Below are positions 43,101 through 51,019 of a stretch of DNA of 64,000 nt, piece by piece. The stretch is from Flavobacterium tagetis. GTDB lineage: Bacteria > Bacteroidota > Bacteroidia > Flavobacteriales > Flavobacteriaceae. Made by a program: the position numbers and the translations under genes. Each line of letters starts with the position of its first letter. The first letter of the stretch is position 1. The notes beneath the pieces were generated by a model. That model did not search any database. It was not told where the DNA came from and worked only from the letters and a program-made list of their open reading frames with translations. The stretch lies in contig NZ_JAERSF010000001.1 in the NCBI RefSeq assembly GCF_016735615.1, positions 372,001-436,000 of the forward strand. Direction: 5' to 3'.

Positions 43101-45265
43101 GTTACATTTGACACCGTAACTATAGCTTTTCCATCAGATCCTATTGTGACCGTTCCAGAAGCAGCCCCTGTATAAGTCACAGCATTTCCTGATGTTCCTG
43201 ATATTGTAAAAACAGCATTTGATCCTGAACAGACAGGACTATTTGCAGCAAGAGTAGCTGCAACTGGTAGAGTATTTGCTGTTATCATAGCTGTAGCAGT
43301 ATTATTACCTGTAGGATCATCCACATTAGATGATGTAATAGTTGCGGTATTAGAATAAGCCCCTGTATCTTTAACTGTAGCAGTTATTGTCAATACTGCA
43401 CTTGCACCACTATCTAAACCAGAAATTGTCCATATTCCTGAAGTGTTATCGTACGAAGTTCCTTTTGAAGCTACCGAAGAAACATAGGTATAACCTGAAG
43501 GAAGTTTGTCTGTGACCGAAACACCTTCTGCATTGGAAGGTCCTAAATTTTTAGCGGTTACAGTAAAAACAACGTCTGAACCCACACACTGACTAGAAAC
43601 ATTAACTGAATTTTCTACAGTAACATCACTACAAAGTGTAACTGTAATAGGAGTAGATTGTGAACTAACTCCACAAGATAATGTTGATGTTACAGTGTAT
43701 GAACCCGTCTTGGTAACAGTTATGGTATTTGAAGTTTCTCCTGGAATAACCGTTCCATTATAACGCCATTGATATGGTGCAAAGTTTGCATCTGTCGTTA
43801 ATTTTGCCGATTGTTTTAGGCAACCAGCTACACCGATATAAGTTTCTTTAGGCGCTGACGGCTGCTGTGCAAAATTTGAAAAAAAAGCGGCCATTGAATA
43901 ACCGTTACCTTGTTGCGCTATAGAAACCGTAAGCTTTGAATCACTATTAAGGGAAATTGTATTAGGATTTCCAATTTGATCCCTAGTAAAGTCAATTATG
44001 TACCAACCTGTCGTCCCTAATTGACGTCGAGTAGTATGAAGAGTCTGTTCCAAATCAGTGCCATTAATGAAAACTTTATTCGAAACACTTTTTAACAATA
44101 CATAACCAAAATAATCTAATGAAGCATTGGTATATCCTTTAAATGCAGAAGTCTCAACAAAATTAGACCCTCCACATTCCGAAACTGGTGCAATTGTAGA
44201 AATATCAACTTCACAACCATCAGCTGTACCAGAATAAACCGCAACATTATTAGTTGCAGAAATTCTTGACGAAGTAAATGCCGTACCAGAAACTCCGTTT
44301 CTAAAAGTATAAGACTGCCCCGCATTTAGTGACGAAGTGACTATTGGAGAGCCTACTACATTTCCGTTAGTTCCATAAGTGGTTATTGTCAGTACAGTAT
44401 TATCTTTCGTCACTACAACAGTAGTTTGCTCTGCAGTATTATTACCTTTCCCTCTTTCAAGAAAATATTCCGTACCTAAAACAGATGTTGGAGGCAGTTG
44501 ATCAAAAGTTCCATCACCGCATGCCTCTGGAGTATCTATTCGTACTCCTGTATTCATTACAACAGGTCCAGATGACTCAACCAAAGAGCCGATCGCAGCA
44601 TTAAACAAATAACTTTGTCCAGCTTTTAATGTTGTTGCTACACTCCCATTTACTTTTACTTGCGTATTATTACCAATTGCCATTACACTGTAAAAAGGTC
44701 GCTCTTGGTCTGATGTTCCCATATTACGATAATACCCAACTCGAAATTCTACACCTATCCCAGCATCACCAAAACTAGTTAATGATGCATTACCTTTAAT
44801 TCTAGAATCTCCACCACCTCCTATTGCGTCTGACGCAATATTTCTTAAATTTACTGAAATAGCTCCTCCGCTAGTAGTACTTGTAACTATTATACCTCTA
44901 TCATTATAAACTGTACCAGCACTGTTATAAGTTAAAGCATCGGTATTTGGGTCTCCCACGAATCTATAAACCGCTGGAGTTCCTTTAACAGTAGTAAGAG
45001 AATTTGAACTAATAGATGTACCATCTTTTGTTAAACTTACAGCACTACCATCACTTTTAGTTATTGTAAAACTAACAGGGGTAGTTGAATTAGTCGCAAT
45101 TATAATTTCATTTGCTCTACTAAAATACTGCCATGGTGCTGGTGCTATGTAATGTTTTGTAAAAAACTGAGCAGAAGCACTGTGTGCAGTTAGTAATAAA
45201 AAAACAATAAGAAAAATTAGTCTAGAAAATCCAGACTTACAAAAAGTAAAGTTACGCATAGACAA
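37109..45265 (-). CDS. Giant SprB-like surface adhesin with type B (gliding-type) secretion domain
   Basis: The 2718-residue protein has a signal peptide (about 1-33, ending AHSASAQ). An N-terminal region to about 540 resembles IgGFc-binding domains. A DUF11-like domain spans about 550-665, and Ig-like repeats run to about 1000. Four near-identical 73-residue repeats follow (about 1001-1293), then an HYR domain (about 1293-1370) and alternating cadherin/Ig-like repeats to about 2350. A second DUF11-like domain is at about 2490-2610. The C-terminal domain from about 2618 reads VMNAFSPNGDDKNARFYIRG and NRWGVLVF and ends SGYLYLNK, the gliding-associated type B signal exported through SprA with an SprF partner. 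It is probably a filamentous surface adhesin. ATG at 45259 is an alternative start. Confidence 0.93.
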   Translation of the reverse strand: MSMRNFTFCKSGFSRLIFLIVFLLLTAHSASAQFFTKHYIAPAPWQYFSRANEIIIATNSTTPVSFTITKSDGSAVSLTKDGTSISSNSLTTVKGTPAVYRFVGDPNTDALTYNSAGTVYNDRGIIVTSTTSGGAISVNLRNIASDAIGGGGDSRIKGNASLTSFGDAGIGVEFRVGYYRNMGTSDQERPFYSVMAIGNNTQVKVNGSVATTLKAGQSYLFNAAIGSLVESSGPVVMNTGVRIDTPEACGDGTFDQLPPTSVLGTEYFLERGKGNNTAEQTTVVVTKDNTVLTITTYGTNGNVVGSPIVTSSLNAGQSYTFRNGVSGTAFTSSRISATNNVAVYSGTADGCEVDISTIAPVSECGGSNFVETSAFKGYTNASLDYFGYVLLKSVSNKVFINGTDLEQTLHTTRRQLGTTGWYIIDFTRDQIGNPNTISLNSDSKLTVSIAQQGNGYSMAAFFSNFAQQPSAPKETYIGVAGCLKQSAKLTTDANFAPYQWRYNGTVIPGETSNTITVTKTGSYTVTSTLSCGVSSQSTPITVTLCSDVTVENSVNVSSQCVGSDVVFTVTAKNLGPSNAEGVSVTDKLPSGYTYVSSVASKGTSYDNTSGIWTISGLDSGASAVLTITATVKDTGAYSNTATITSSNVDDPTGNNTATAMITANTLPVAATLAANSPVCSGSNAVFTISGTSGNAVTYTGAASGTVTIGSDGKAIVTVSNVTSNSTLNLTNVSNGTCSRALAVSATVTVNPLPATPTISAASTGTTFCSGGSVVLTSSAGSGNQWYKDGVAIPSATNKTYSATTSGSYTVTTNNGNCTSVASAGTVVTVNSLPVALSLTGSTICVSPGGNGTISSSTSANGVNYQLYDSSNATVQSAKTGNGSALEWSNLSAANGYYVIATNTSNCTSKSNVVNVTTNPNPTISIGGILTACLTTTLTTTTNANSPTYVWYKNNDIISGETSSSLVVNSDGDYKVKVKNTVTGCEQTSAVSTVNVSDTEKPVKPTLADITGECSATVTAPTTTDNCKGTVTGTTTDPLTYNAQGTYTINWSFSDGNGNVETATQKVIIKDTQKPVKPTLADVTGECSATVTAPTTTDNCAGTVTGTTTDPLTYNAQGTYTINWSFSDGNGNVETDTQKVIIKDMQKPVKPTLADITGECSATVTAPTTTDNCKGTVTGTTTDPLTYNAQGTYTINWSFSDGNGNVETATQKVIIKDTQKPVKPTLADATGECSVTVTAPTTTDNCKGAVTGTTTDPLTYSAQGTYTINWSFSDGNGNVETAIQKVIIKDTQKPLITCPSAVVVSVDANSCTASGVALGTPVTSDNCTGAVTVTNNAPTSFPIGNTTVTWTATDAAGNTQTCIQTVKVIGIIEANDDTISASNGVSGGTVISNIFDNDVLNCNKVNINDVDVTINGSLPSVLDFNSTTGTVSVKPNTPTGTYTFDYSICEIANNGNCNSATVTVKIVNDLAAVKDDFGTKSSGSTAAVVGNVKTNDTLDGAFVTSGNTVVTIDSSGPLSVDADGDVTLAANTPSGTYSITYEICEKSANPSNCKTAVAEVKVVNTIDAVLDTIDPINGNIGGTTVSLIGNDTLNGKQAAIGINSGEVAINIVGTLPSGLTLNASGTITVAPNTPKGNYNIEYRICEIGVVPSNCDSVTITVPVTAGNLVANADEITSVLGSNVPQTLGKNVFDNDTKNAQPLNPSDVTLKTTAADPKGYLSVDANGNIVLGANPPAGDYELTYEICEKLNPDNCSSNTVKVTVGLPVIDAVEDVIASINGNIGGKTIALTANDKLKGNAIVVGTAAGEVKFEIIGTLPSGLTLNSDYTITVAPNTPKGNYNVEYKICENTNPTNCDSVTITVPVTAGNLVANADEIPSVLGSNVPQTLGKNVFDNDTKNAQPLNPSDVTLKTTAADPKGYLSVDADGNIVLGANSPAGDYELTYEICEKLNPDNCSSNTVKVTVGTPIIDAVVDVITPINGNIGGTTISLTANDKLNGSPITVGTAPGEVKFEIIGTLPTGLTLNSDYTITVAPNTPAADYNVEYKICENTNPTNCDSVITVVKVTGGNLVANEDLVPSAVGVNVPQKVINVFENDTKDGNKLTPSDVDLKVTQADPKGYLTVDTDGNVVLAPSAPAGEYELTYTICEKLNPNNCDSNTVKVTVAEPKMTVVANSYCSNNVPYVNYTVSPENFTANNLLTVKWIDSNNNVVATQTNLPLSGNILWPGAEIDINQNGTDWPGWILNNGIWSEGADGFEATRNGVKIEFSLNPTVTVSVAYPPATPDCNARPTFSIKANNDEAGPVNVKKGADANINIFENDLLNGAKIKASEVVLSVPVVHPNITLNADGSINIAANTADGVYELTYQICEAANTSNCSQAVIKITVDNVADPAPPTTNEITLNNDNDVSADGINGSLEFVNVLENDLINGQPINPADVIVKPVTESPYFEWNADGTVNVKPNTPGGNYPLTYQVCEKANGTNCSTAVLNVFVEVPAISVIKTAVFNDENKSGFANAGETITYKFTVTNTGNVPLVGITINDPLPGVVVSGQAINLGVNESNETNFTAVYKITQEDINRGSVSNQATVKGSSVRGVVVEDQSDDASNSGDSPTVLDLNGCSIKVMNAFSPNGDDKNARFYIRGIECYPDNTVEIYNRWGVLVFNIDQYNNNDRVFVGYSNGRSTIKQTDGLPVGTYFYILKYKDSAQKSHQESGYLYLNK
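38770..40570 (-). repeat. Higher-order 603-bp repeat in the adhesin gene (about three units)
   Basis: Landmark CAAGGTTTCC-like sequences recur at 39058, 39661 and 40264, exactly 603 bp (201 codons) apart. Each unit encodes two different Ig/cadherin-like domains. Two units (about 39375-39680 and 39978-40283) are nearly identical, with only scattered mismatches. Confidence 0.85.
41388..42263 (-). repeat. Four tandem 219-bp repeats in the adhesin gene
   Basis: The landmark GGTTTCTG (GGTTTTTC in the last boundary) recurs at 41388, 41607, 41826, 42045 and 42264, always 219 bp (73 codons) apart. The encoded units share TINWSFSDGNGNVET and KPVKPTLAD and differ at few positions. Confidence 0.9.
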
Positions 45266-45776
45266 CTTGAGTTTGTGGAACAGAAATTTTGGACGCTAAA
45301 AAACGGATGATCGTTTTTTGCATCTTGATGAGATACGTGAAAAAATAGAAAATGGATTTAAAAAAACTAGAAATAGTTTTTTTAAGACTTACATACAAAA
45401 AAGGCATTATGTAGACCATTGTCATATAGTAAATAAAGACTAAAAAAGTCTTTCTGGTTTTAAATTAAGTAGATTTGGAAAGCGCGAAAGTATATCTAGG
45501 AACGACAACTATCCTCATTATTCCGACAAAGTGCACATAAACTCGTTAAACAACCGTTTTTAACAATTGTTCATCACTTTAAAATCAAAATTCTATAAAC
45601 ATTTAGCAATAAAACAGTTGAATTTTCTTAAATATTTGCAATAATCAAAAGTTCTTACAGAATTTATTGACAAATAAGTAATTAAACGTAGGAAATAAAA
45701 ACGATGAAATAGGAAATGACACTTTCAATAAAAAGCACTGAAAACCAACAATATAAACAAAACAAACGTTGATATG
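45266..45776. other. 511-bp AT-rich intergenic region upstream of the adhesin gene
   Basis: No open frame of note and no exact TAnnTTTG on the adhesin strand. It holds one small stem (AAAGACT / AGTCTTT, 45435-45453) and a more GC-rich patch near 45475-45560. As the longest gene-free stretch in the window it is the likely site of adhesin promoter control, but no specific site could be assigned. Confidence 0.5.
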
Positions 45777-46700
45777 CTATTGCAAAAACTTGATGTTACG
45801 TTTTAGTCCGTCAAATTTTGTTCTCTTGATAGGTGAATTTTTAAAGACTGTTCGGAAAGTTTCCTCTGTAATCTCTAACCAGTCTTTTTTAGTAAAAGAA
45901 AGCAAATCTGGATTCGGATTAAACAAAGGCTCCGAGTGCGGTTTAGAAAATCGATTCCATGGACAAACATCTTGGCAAGTATCACAGCCAAACATCCATT
46001 CATCAAATTTTCCTTTCATTTCTTCGGGAAGATTTTCTTTTAATTCGATGGTATAGTACGAAATGCATTTACTTCCATCTACAATATAGGGAGCTACAAT
46101 TGCCTGCGTGGGACAGGCATCAATACAAGCGGTACAACTGCCGCAATGATCTGTTACAGCATGATCATATTCTAATTCTAAATCAATAATAAGTTCGGCT
46201 ATGAAGTAAAATGAGCCAACTTTTTGAGTAATCAAATTACTATTTTTTCCAATCCAACCCAAACCGCTTTTGGCCGCCCAAGCTTTATCCAAAACCGGTG
46301 CAGAATCGACAAAAGCACGTCCAGAAACTTCACCAATATTTTCTTGAATAGAATGAAGAAGTTCTTTCAGTTTATCTTTGATCACAAAATGATAATCTTG
46401 TCCGTAGGCATATTTAGAAATCTTAAAACTTTCGTCATTTTGAAAAGAATCTGGATAATAATTCAGTAAAAGCGACACAACACTTTTACCATCATCAACC
46501 AATAAAGTCGGATCTAAACGTTTGTCAAAATGGTTTTCCATGTAAGTCATCTGACCATTCCGATTATTCTTTAACCAATTTTCAAGTCGCGGCGCTTCTT
46601 CCTCTAAAAAACCTGCTTTAGAAATACCACAAGAAAGAAAACCAAGTCTTTTGGCTTCTTCTTTTATAAACTTCGAATATTTTTCTTTAGAATTAATCAT
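45777..46700 (-). CDS. queG: Epoxyqueuosine reductase QueG
   Basis: The 307-residue cobalamin-dependent enzyme reduces epoxyqueuosine to queuosine in tRNA. Two ferredoxin-like [4Fe-4S] motifs are visible: Cys186, 189, 192 and 196 in [15 protein letters not shown], and Cys239, 242 and 246 in [12 protein letters not shown]. The catalytic Asp is in [20 protein letters not shown] (Asp132), and GKNSNLI is also conserved. I use ATG at 46700; a GTG at 46703 is possible. The ATG overlaps the TGA stop of the P450 gene by one base, so translation is coupled. It is the third gene of the ruvB-P450-queG operon. The short C-terminus indicates the form without HEAT repeats. Confidence 0.93.
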   Translation of the reverse strand: MINSKEKYSKFIKEEAKRLGFLSCGISKAGFLEEEAPRLENWLKNNRNGQMTYMENHFDKRLDPTLLVDDGKSVVSLLLNYYPDSFQNDESFKISKYAYGQDYHFVIKDKLKELLHSIQENIGEVSGRAFVDSAPVLDKAWAAKSGLGWIGKNSNLITQKVGSFYFIAELIIDLELEYDHAVTDHCGSCTACIDACPTQAIVAPYIVDGSKCISYYTIELKENLPEEMKGKFDEWMFGCDTCQDVCPWNRFSKPHSEPLFNPNPDLLSFTKKDWLEITEETFRTVFKNSPIKRTKFDGLKRNIKFLQ

Positions 46701-48046
46701 CACCTTTCAGAAAAAACAACTTCAACATCAACAGGTTTTAAGGTAATCAAAGGATTAAAATTGACCGTATTTCTTACTGAAACAACTTTATATTTTTTAA
46801 TAATATGGGAAATTGCCAAACACATTTCATAAATAGCAAAACCAGCACCAATACACATTCTTGGTCCTGCTCCAAAGGGATAAAAATATTGCATAGAATG
46901 TTTTTTCTGTTCCCCTAAAAAACGATCCGGATTGAATTCTTCTGGATTATCCCAATATTTTGGATTTCGATGCAACTCATAAAAAGAAACACCAATTAAA
47001 GTATCTTTTTTTATATTAAACTCACCTAAAGAATCGTCCTCTACATTTTGTCTGTCTGTAATCCAAGCAGGCGGATACAAACGCATTGACTCATTCAAAA
47101 CTGCATTTATATATGTCATTTTCTGAAGCTGTTCTACAACATCATCGCTTTCCGATTCAACTTTAAGAATTTCTTCAAATACTTTTTGTTGGACATCTAA
47201 ATGGCTTCCGAGCAATTGCAATGTAAAAGTGAGAGCATTTGCCGTTGTTTCATGTCCAGCAATAAAGAGAATTTTAATTTCATCTATTAATTGTTCAACA
47301 GACATACCCTCTCCAGTATCTTCATAACAAGTTTCCAAAAGCATGTTCAATAAATCATTCACTTCATTTTGAGAAGCAACTCTCTCTTCAATAATACCTC
47401 TAATGATTGCATCATTTTCCTTCGCTAATTGAAGGTGATTTTTTACCTGACCGCTAATTGAAAACCACCATGCTTTATGTGGCAATCTAATTTCCTTAAT
47501 TAGAAAATTCTGAACCGCCTCAATAATATATTTTATTCGGTTAAGTTTTTCTTCTTCAATAGAAAATTGAAATAATGATTTAGCGACAACATTAAATGCT
47601 ACTTCGCTCATCATCGGAAAAAGATCTACTTTTTTATCTGTGACAATTTCATTGAGCTCAGAAACAATAGTTAGCTTCATATTATCAACCAACTGATTCA
47701 TTTTTTGCTTATGAAAAGCAGGCTGAATAAGTCTTCTTTGTTTGAGCCAAAATTCTCCATCAACCGTTAAAAGACCTTTTCCTAAATATTTAGAAAGATA
47801 AACAGACTGGAATTTAGATTTATAATAATTCTTTTGATTTTTCTGTAGTATATACTGAGCAACGTCATTATCTCTTGACAAGATAATATGTCTTGATTTT
47901 CCAATTCGTATAGAAAAAGAGTCTCCAAACCGCTCGAAATATTTTTCATGATACGGTATCGGATTTCTACGGACTCCTTCAGCATCCACAAAAAATCTTA
48001 AAATAGAGAGCTTTGGCGGATAATTATATTTTTTACTTATAGACAT
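46700..48046 (-). CDS. Cytochrome P450
   Basis: The 448-residue soluble P450 has every core motif: the I-helix oxygen-activation site AGHETT (263-268), ExxR (Glu319-Arg322), the PERF-like FNPDRF (371-376), and the heme-thiolate loop [10 protein letters not shown] with Cys398. No membrane anchor is present. The sequence style (fatty-acid hydroxylase-like, with the long helical middle region) is similar to CYP102-type heme domains, but no reductase is fused or adjacent, so separate ferredoxin partners are needed. It sits between ruvB (10 bp gap) and queG (one-base overlap). Substrate cannot be deduced. Confidence 0.94.
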   Translation of the reverse strand: MSISKKYNYPPKLSILRFFVDAEGVRRNPIPYHEKYFERFGDSFSIRIGKSRHIILSRDNDVAQYILQKNQKNYYKSKFQSVYLSKYLGKGLLTVDGEFWLKQRRLIQPAFHKQKMNQLVDNMKLTIVSELNEIVTDKKVDLFPMMSEVAFNVVAKSLFQFSIEEEKLNRIKYIIEAVQNFLIKEIRLPHKAWWFSISGQVKNHLQLAKENDAIIRGIIEERVASQNEVNDLLNMLLETCYEDTGEGMSVEQLIDEIKILFIAGHETTANALTFTLQLLGSHLDVQQKVFEEILKVESESDDVVEQLQKMTYINAVLNESMRLYPPAWITDRQNVEDDSLGEFNIKKDTLIGVSFYELHRNPKYWDNPEEFNPDRFLGEQKKHSMQYFYPFGAGPRMCIGAGFAIYEMCLAISHIIKKYKVVSVRNTVNFNPLITLKPVDVEVVFSER

Positions 48047-48056
48047 TCTATTAGTA

Positions 48057-49079
48057 TTAAAATAATTCTCCTTGAGTATTTGTATTTACTTTTCCAAGAT
48101 GTTTATAAGCCTTATCCGTAACTTCTCTTCCTCGAGGTGTTCTCATGATAAATCCTTCTTGAATTAAAAAAGGTTCATATACTTCTTCAACGGTTTCACT
48201 GCTTTCACTAACCGCCGTGGCCAAGGTTGAAAGTCCAACCGGACCTCCTTTGAATTTATTAATAATCGTCAGCAATATTTTATTATCCATTTCATCAAGA
48301 CCATGCGCATCTACATTAAGTGCTTTTAAGGCATATCTTGAAATTTCTATATCTATTCTTCCATTTCCTTTAATCTGGGCAAAATCACGAACTCTTCTTA
48401 GCAAAGCATTTGCGATACGAGGAGTTCCACGGCTTCTTCCTGCAATTTCAATAGCTGCCTCTAAATCAATAGGCATTTTTAATATAGAAGCACTTCTTTC
48501 AACAATAGTGGTTAAAAGTTCAGTTGTATAATATTGCAATCGAGAAGATATCCCGAAACGTGCACGCATTGGAGCAGTTAATAATCCTGATCTAGTTGTC
48601 GCCCCAATCAAAGTAAAAGGATTTAAATTGATTTGAACCGTTCTTGCATTTGGTCCCGATTCAATCATAATATCAATCTTGAAATCCTCCATTGCCGAAT
48701 ACAAATACTCCTCAACAACTGGACTTAATCGATGGATCTCATCAATGAATAAAACATCTCTTTCGTCTAAGTTAGTTAGCAAACCAGCCAAATCACCAGG
48801 CTTATCCAATACAGGACCAGAAGTAATTTTAATACCAACCTGAAGTTCATTTGCCAATATATTTGCCAAAGTAGTTTTCCCAAGACCAGGAGGGCCATGA
48901 AAAAGTGCATGATCGAGTGCTTCGCCACGCTGATTAGCAGCAGCAACAAAGACTTTTAAATTTTCCAAAACTTGATCTTGTCCAGCAAAATCATCAAATG
49001 ACAGCGGACGCAATCTTTTTTCAAGATCTAACTCTTCTGAGTTATATCCTTTAGTAGTAGGATCTAGATTTTCATTCAT
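48057..49079 (-). CDS. ruvB: Holliday junction DNA helicase RuvB
   Basis: The 340-residue AAA+ motor drives branch migration with RuvA. Visible are Walker [10 protein letters not shown] (62-70), Walker B with DEIH (113-116), sensor 1 GATTR, the arginine-finger segment and the C-terminal winged helix ([18 protein letters not shown]). The start [17 protein letters not shown] is usual for flavobacteria. The -7 box at 49084-49091 ends only 4 bases before the ATG, so the mRNA may be leaderless. It heads the operon with the P450 and queG. Confidence 0.97.
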   Translation of the reverse strand: MNENLDPTTKGYNSEELDLEKRLRPLSFDDFAGQDQVLENLKVFVAAANQRGEALDHALFHGPPGLGKTTLANILANELQVGIKITSGPVLDKPGDLAGLLTNLDERDVLFIDEIHRLSPVVEEYLYSAMEDFKIDIMIESGPNARTVQINLNPFTLIGATTRSGLLTAPMRARFGISSRLQYYTTELLTTIVERSASILKMPIDLEAAIEIAGRSRGTPRIANALLRRVRDFAQIKGNGRIDIEISRYALKALNVDAHGLDEMDNKILLTIINKFKGGPVGLSTLATAVSESSETVEEVYEPFLIQEGFIMRTPRGREVTDKAYKHLGKVNTNTQGELF

Positions 49080-49083
49080 CCCA

Positions 49084-49091
49084 CAAAGATA
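49084..49091 (-). promoter_or_regulatory. Candidate -7 promoter box immediately before ruvB
   Basis: The minus strand reads TATCTTTG, followed by four bases and the ATG. The predicted start falls at or next to the A of the ATG. Confidence 0.5.
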
Positions 49092-49149
49092 TATAAACTA
49101 ATCAGTTTGTAAAACAGTTAATCTGAACGATTAAAATTTTAACTATACA

Positions 49150-49180
49150 AAAAAGGCTGTCATTTCTGACAGCCTTTAAT
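49150..49180 (-). terminator. Intrinsic terminator after the act-cox operon
   Basis: AAAGGCTGTCA, loop TTTC, TGACAGCCTTT (49152-49177), with T-rich sequence beyond it on the minus strand. Confidence 0.88.
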
Positions 49181-49186
49181 TATTTT

Positions 49187-50989
49187 TTAGTGGTGTAAAA
49201 CTTCTTCACCTTCTTTCATTGGTACATTTTGAGGAACAAAATCTACATCATGATTAGGGTTACTGTAGTCATACGGCCAACGATATACGTGAGGAATTTC
49301 TCCTGGCCAGTTACCGTGGATATGTTCAACTGGAGTTGTCCACTCTAAAGTTGTAGATTTCCATGGGTTTTGAACTGCTTTCTTACCGTAGAAAATACTG
49401 CTAAAGAAGTTGTATAAGAATACTAACTGAAATGCACCTCCTACAAGAGCAAATGTTGTAATTAAAACATTCACATTTTGCAAATCATCAAATAATGGGA
49501 AGTTAGTATTTGTATAGTAACGTCTTGGTAAACCAGCTAATCCGATAAAGTGCATTGGGAAGAAAACTCCATAAGCACAAACTGCAGTTACCCAGAAGTG
49601 AATATAACCTAAGTTTTTGTTTAACATTCTTCCGTACATTTTAGGGAACCAGTGGTAAATACCAGCAAACATTCCGTAAAGTGCAGAGATACCCATTACT
49701 AAGTGAAAGTGAGCAATTACGAAGTATGTATCGTGAACGTTAATATCTAGTGTACTATCTCCTAAAATAATCCCTGTTAAACCTCCAGTGATGAATGTAG
49801 AAACCATTCCGATAGAGAATAACATTGCAGGGTTAAATTGTAAGTTACCTTTCCATAAAGTTGTAATCCAGTTAAATGCTTTTACAGCAGAAGGGATTGC
49901 AATCAATAAAGTTGTAAAAGTAAATACAGATCCTAAGAAAGGATTCATACCTGAAATAAACATGTGGTGACCCCAAACGATAGTTGATAAGAATGCAATT
50001 GCAAGAACTGACATAATCATCGCTCTGTAACCGAAAATTGGTTTACGAGCATTTGTTGCCATAATTTCTGAAACAAGACCCATCGCTGGTAAGATTACAA
50101 TGTAAACCTCAGGGTGACCTAAGAACCAGAATAAGTGCTCAAACAATACTGGAGAACCTCCTTGGTAGTGTAAGACCTCTCCTGCAATATAGATATCAGA
50201 TAAGAAGAATGAAGTACCAAAACTTCTATCAAAAATCAATAATAAAGCTGCAGATAATAAAACTGGAAATGAAATAACACCAATAATAGCTGTTACGAAA
50301 AATGTCCAGATTGTAAGAGGAAGTCTTGTCATAGACATTCCTTTAGTTCTTAAGTTAAGTACAGTAACAATGTAATTTAAAGATCCCATCAAAGAAGATG
50401 CGATGAAAATAGCCATAGATACTAACCATAATGTCATACCTGTTCCTGATCCTGGAATTGCTTGTGGCAATGCACTTAAAGGAGGGTAAATTGTCCATCC
50501 TGCAGATGCTGGTCCAGCTTCAACAAATAATGAACATAACATTACAACTGCAGATAAGAAAAACAACCAGTATGAAATCATATTCATAAATCCAGATGCC
50601 ATATCTCGTGCTCCAATTTGAAGCGGAATCAATAAGTTACTAAACGTTCCACTTAAACCTGCCGTCAGTACAAAGAATACCATAATGGTACCGTGAATTG
50701 TAACTAAAGCCAGATAAATATCATTTGCCATTACACCATCAGGTGCAAATTTATCTCCTAATAAAACATTAAATATTTTGAAAGACTCTTCTGGCCACGC
50801 TAATTGCATTCTAAAAAGCAAGGACATTGCAATCCCAATTACTCCCATAACAATACCAGTAATCAAGTATTGTTTAGCAATCATTTTGTGATCAATACTA
50901 AAAATATATTTAGTAATGAACGTGTCTTTATGATGATGTTCGTGCTCGTGATCGTGTCCGTGATCGTGACCGTGCGCTTCTGCTGACAT
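49187..50989 (-). CDS. ctaD: Cytochrome c oxidase subunit I
   Basis: The 600-residue catalytic subunit has twelve-helix heme-copper oxidase features: heme a ligands His99 and His429, heme a3 ligand His427, CuB ligands His292, His341 and His342, and the His-Tyr crosslink partner Tyr296 in FLGHPEVYI (A-type, with the proton-channel Glu in that motif). It reduces O2 to water in the inner membrane and pumps protons. An unusual His/Asp/Glu-rich N-terminus covers residues 6-20. It is the last gene of the act-cox operon, 30 bp after coxII, and a strong terminator follows. Confidence 0.97.
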   Translation of the reverse strand: MSAEAHGHDHGHDHEHEHHHKDTFITKYIFSIDHKMIAKQYLITGIVMGVIGIAMSLLFRMQLAWPEESFKIFNVLLGDKFAPDGVMANDIYLALVTIHGTIMVFFVLTAGLSGTFSNLLIPLQIGARDMASGFMNMISYWLFFLSAVVMLCSLFVEAGPASAGWTIYPPLSALPQAIPGSGTGMTLWLVSMAIFIASSLMGSLNYIVTVLNLRTKGMSMTRLPLTIWTFFVTAIIGVISFPVLLSAALLLIFDRSFGTSFFLSDIYIAGEVLHYQGGSPVLFEHLFWFLGHPEVYIVILPAMGLVSEIMATNARKPIFGYRAMIMSVLAIAFLSTIVWGHHMFISGMNPFLGSVFTFTTLLIAIPSAVKAFNWITTLWKGNLQFNPAMLFSIGMVSTFITGGLTGIILGDSTLDINVHDTYFVIAHFHLVMGISALYGMFAGIYHWFPKMYGRMLNKNLGYIHFWVTAVCAYGVFFPMHFIGLAGLPRRYYTNTNFPLFDDLQNVNVLITTFALVGGAFQLVFLYNFFSSIFYGKKAVQNPWKSTTLEWTTPVEHIHGNWPGEIPHVYRWPYDYSNPNHDVDFVPQNVPMKEGEEVLHH

Positions 50990-51019
50990 ATATTTGTACT
51001 TTAAATTTTCTTAATAATA

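Noticed and set aside
40371..43175. Several plus-strand open frames opposite the adhesin gene
   Set aside because: They mirror the biased codon content of the minus-strand repeats, have no recognisable domains and no plus-strand promoters.
45435..45453. AAAGACT/AGTCTTT stem as a terminator after queG
   Set aside because: Only 7 bp with a weak T content and more than 300 bp from the queG stop; not convincing.
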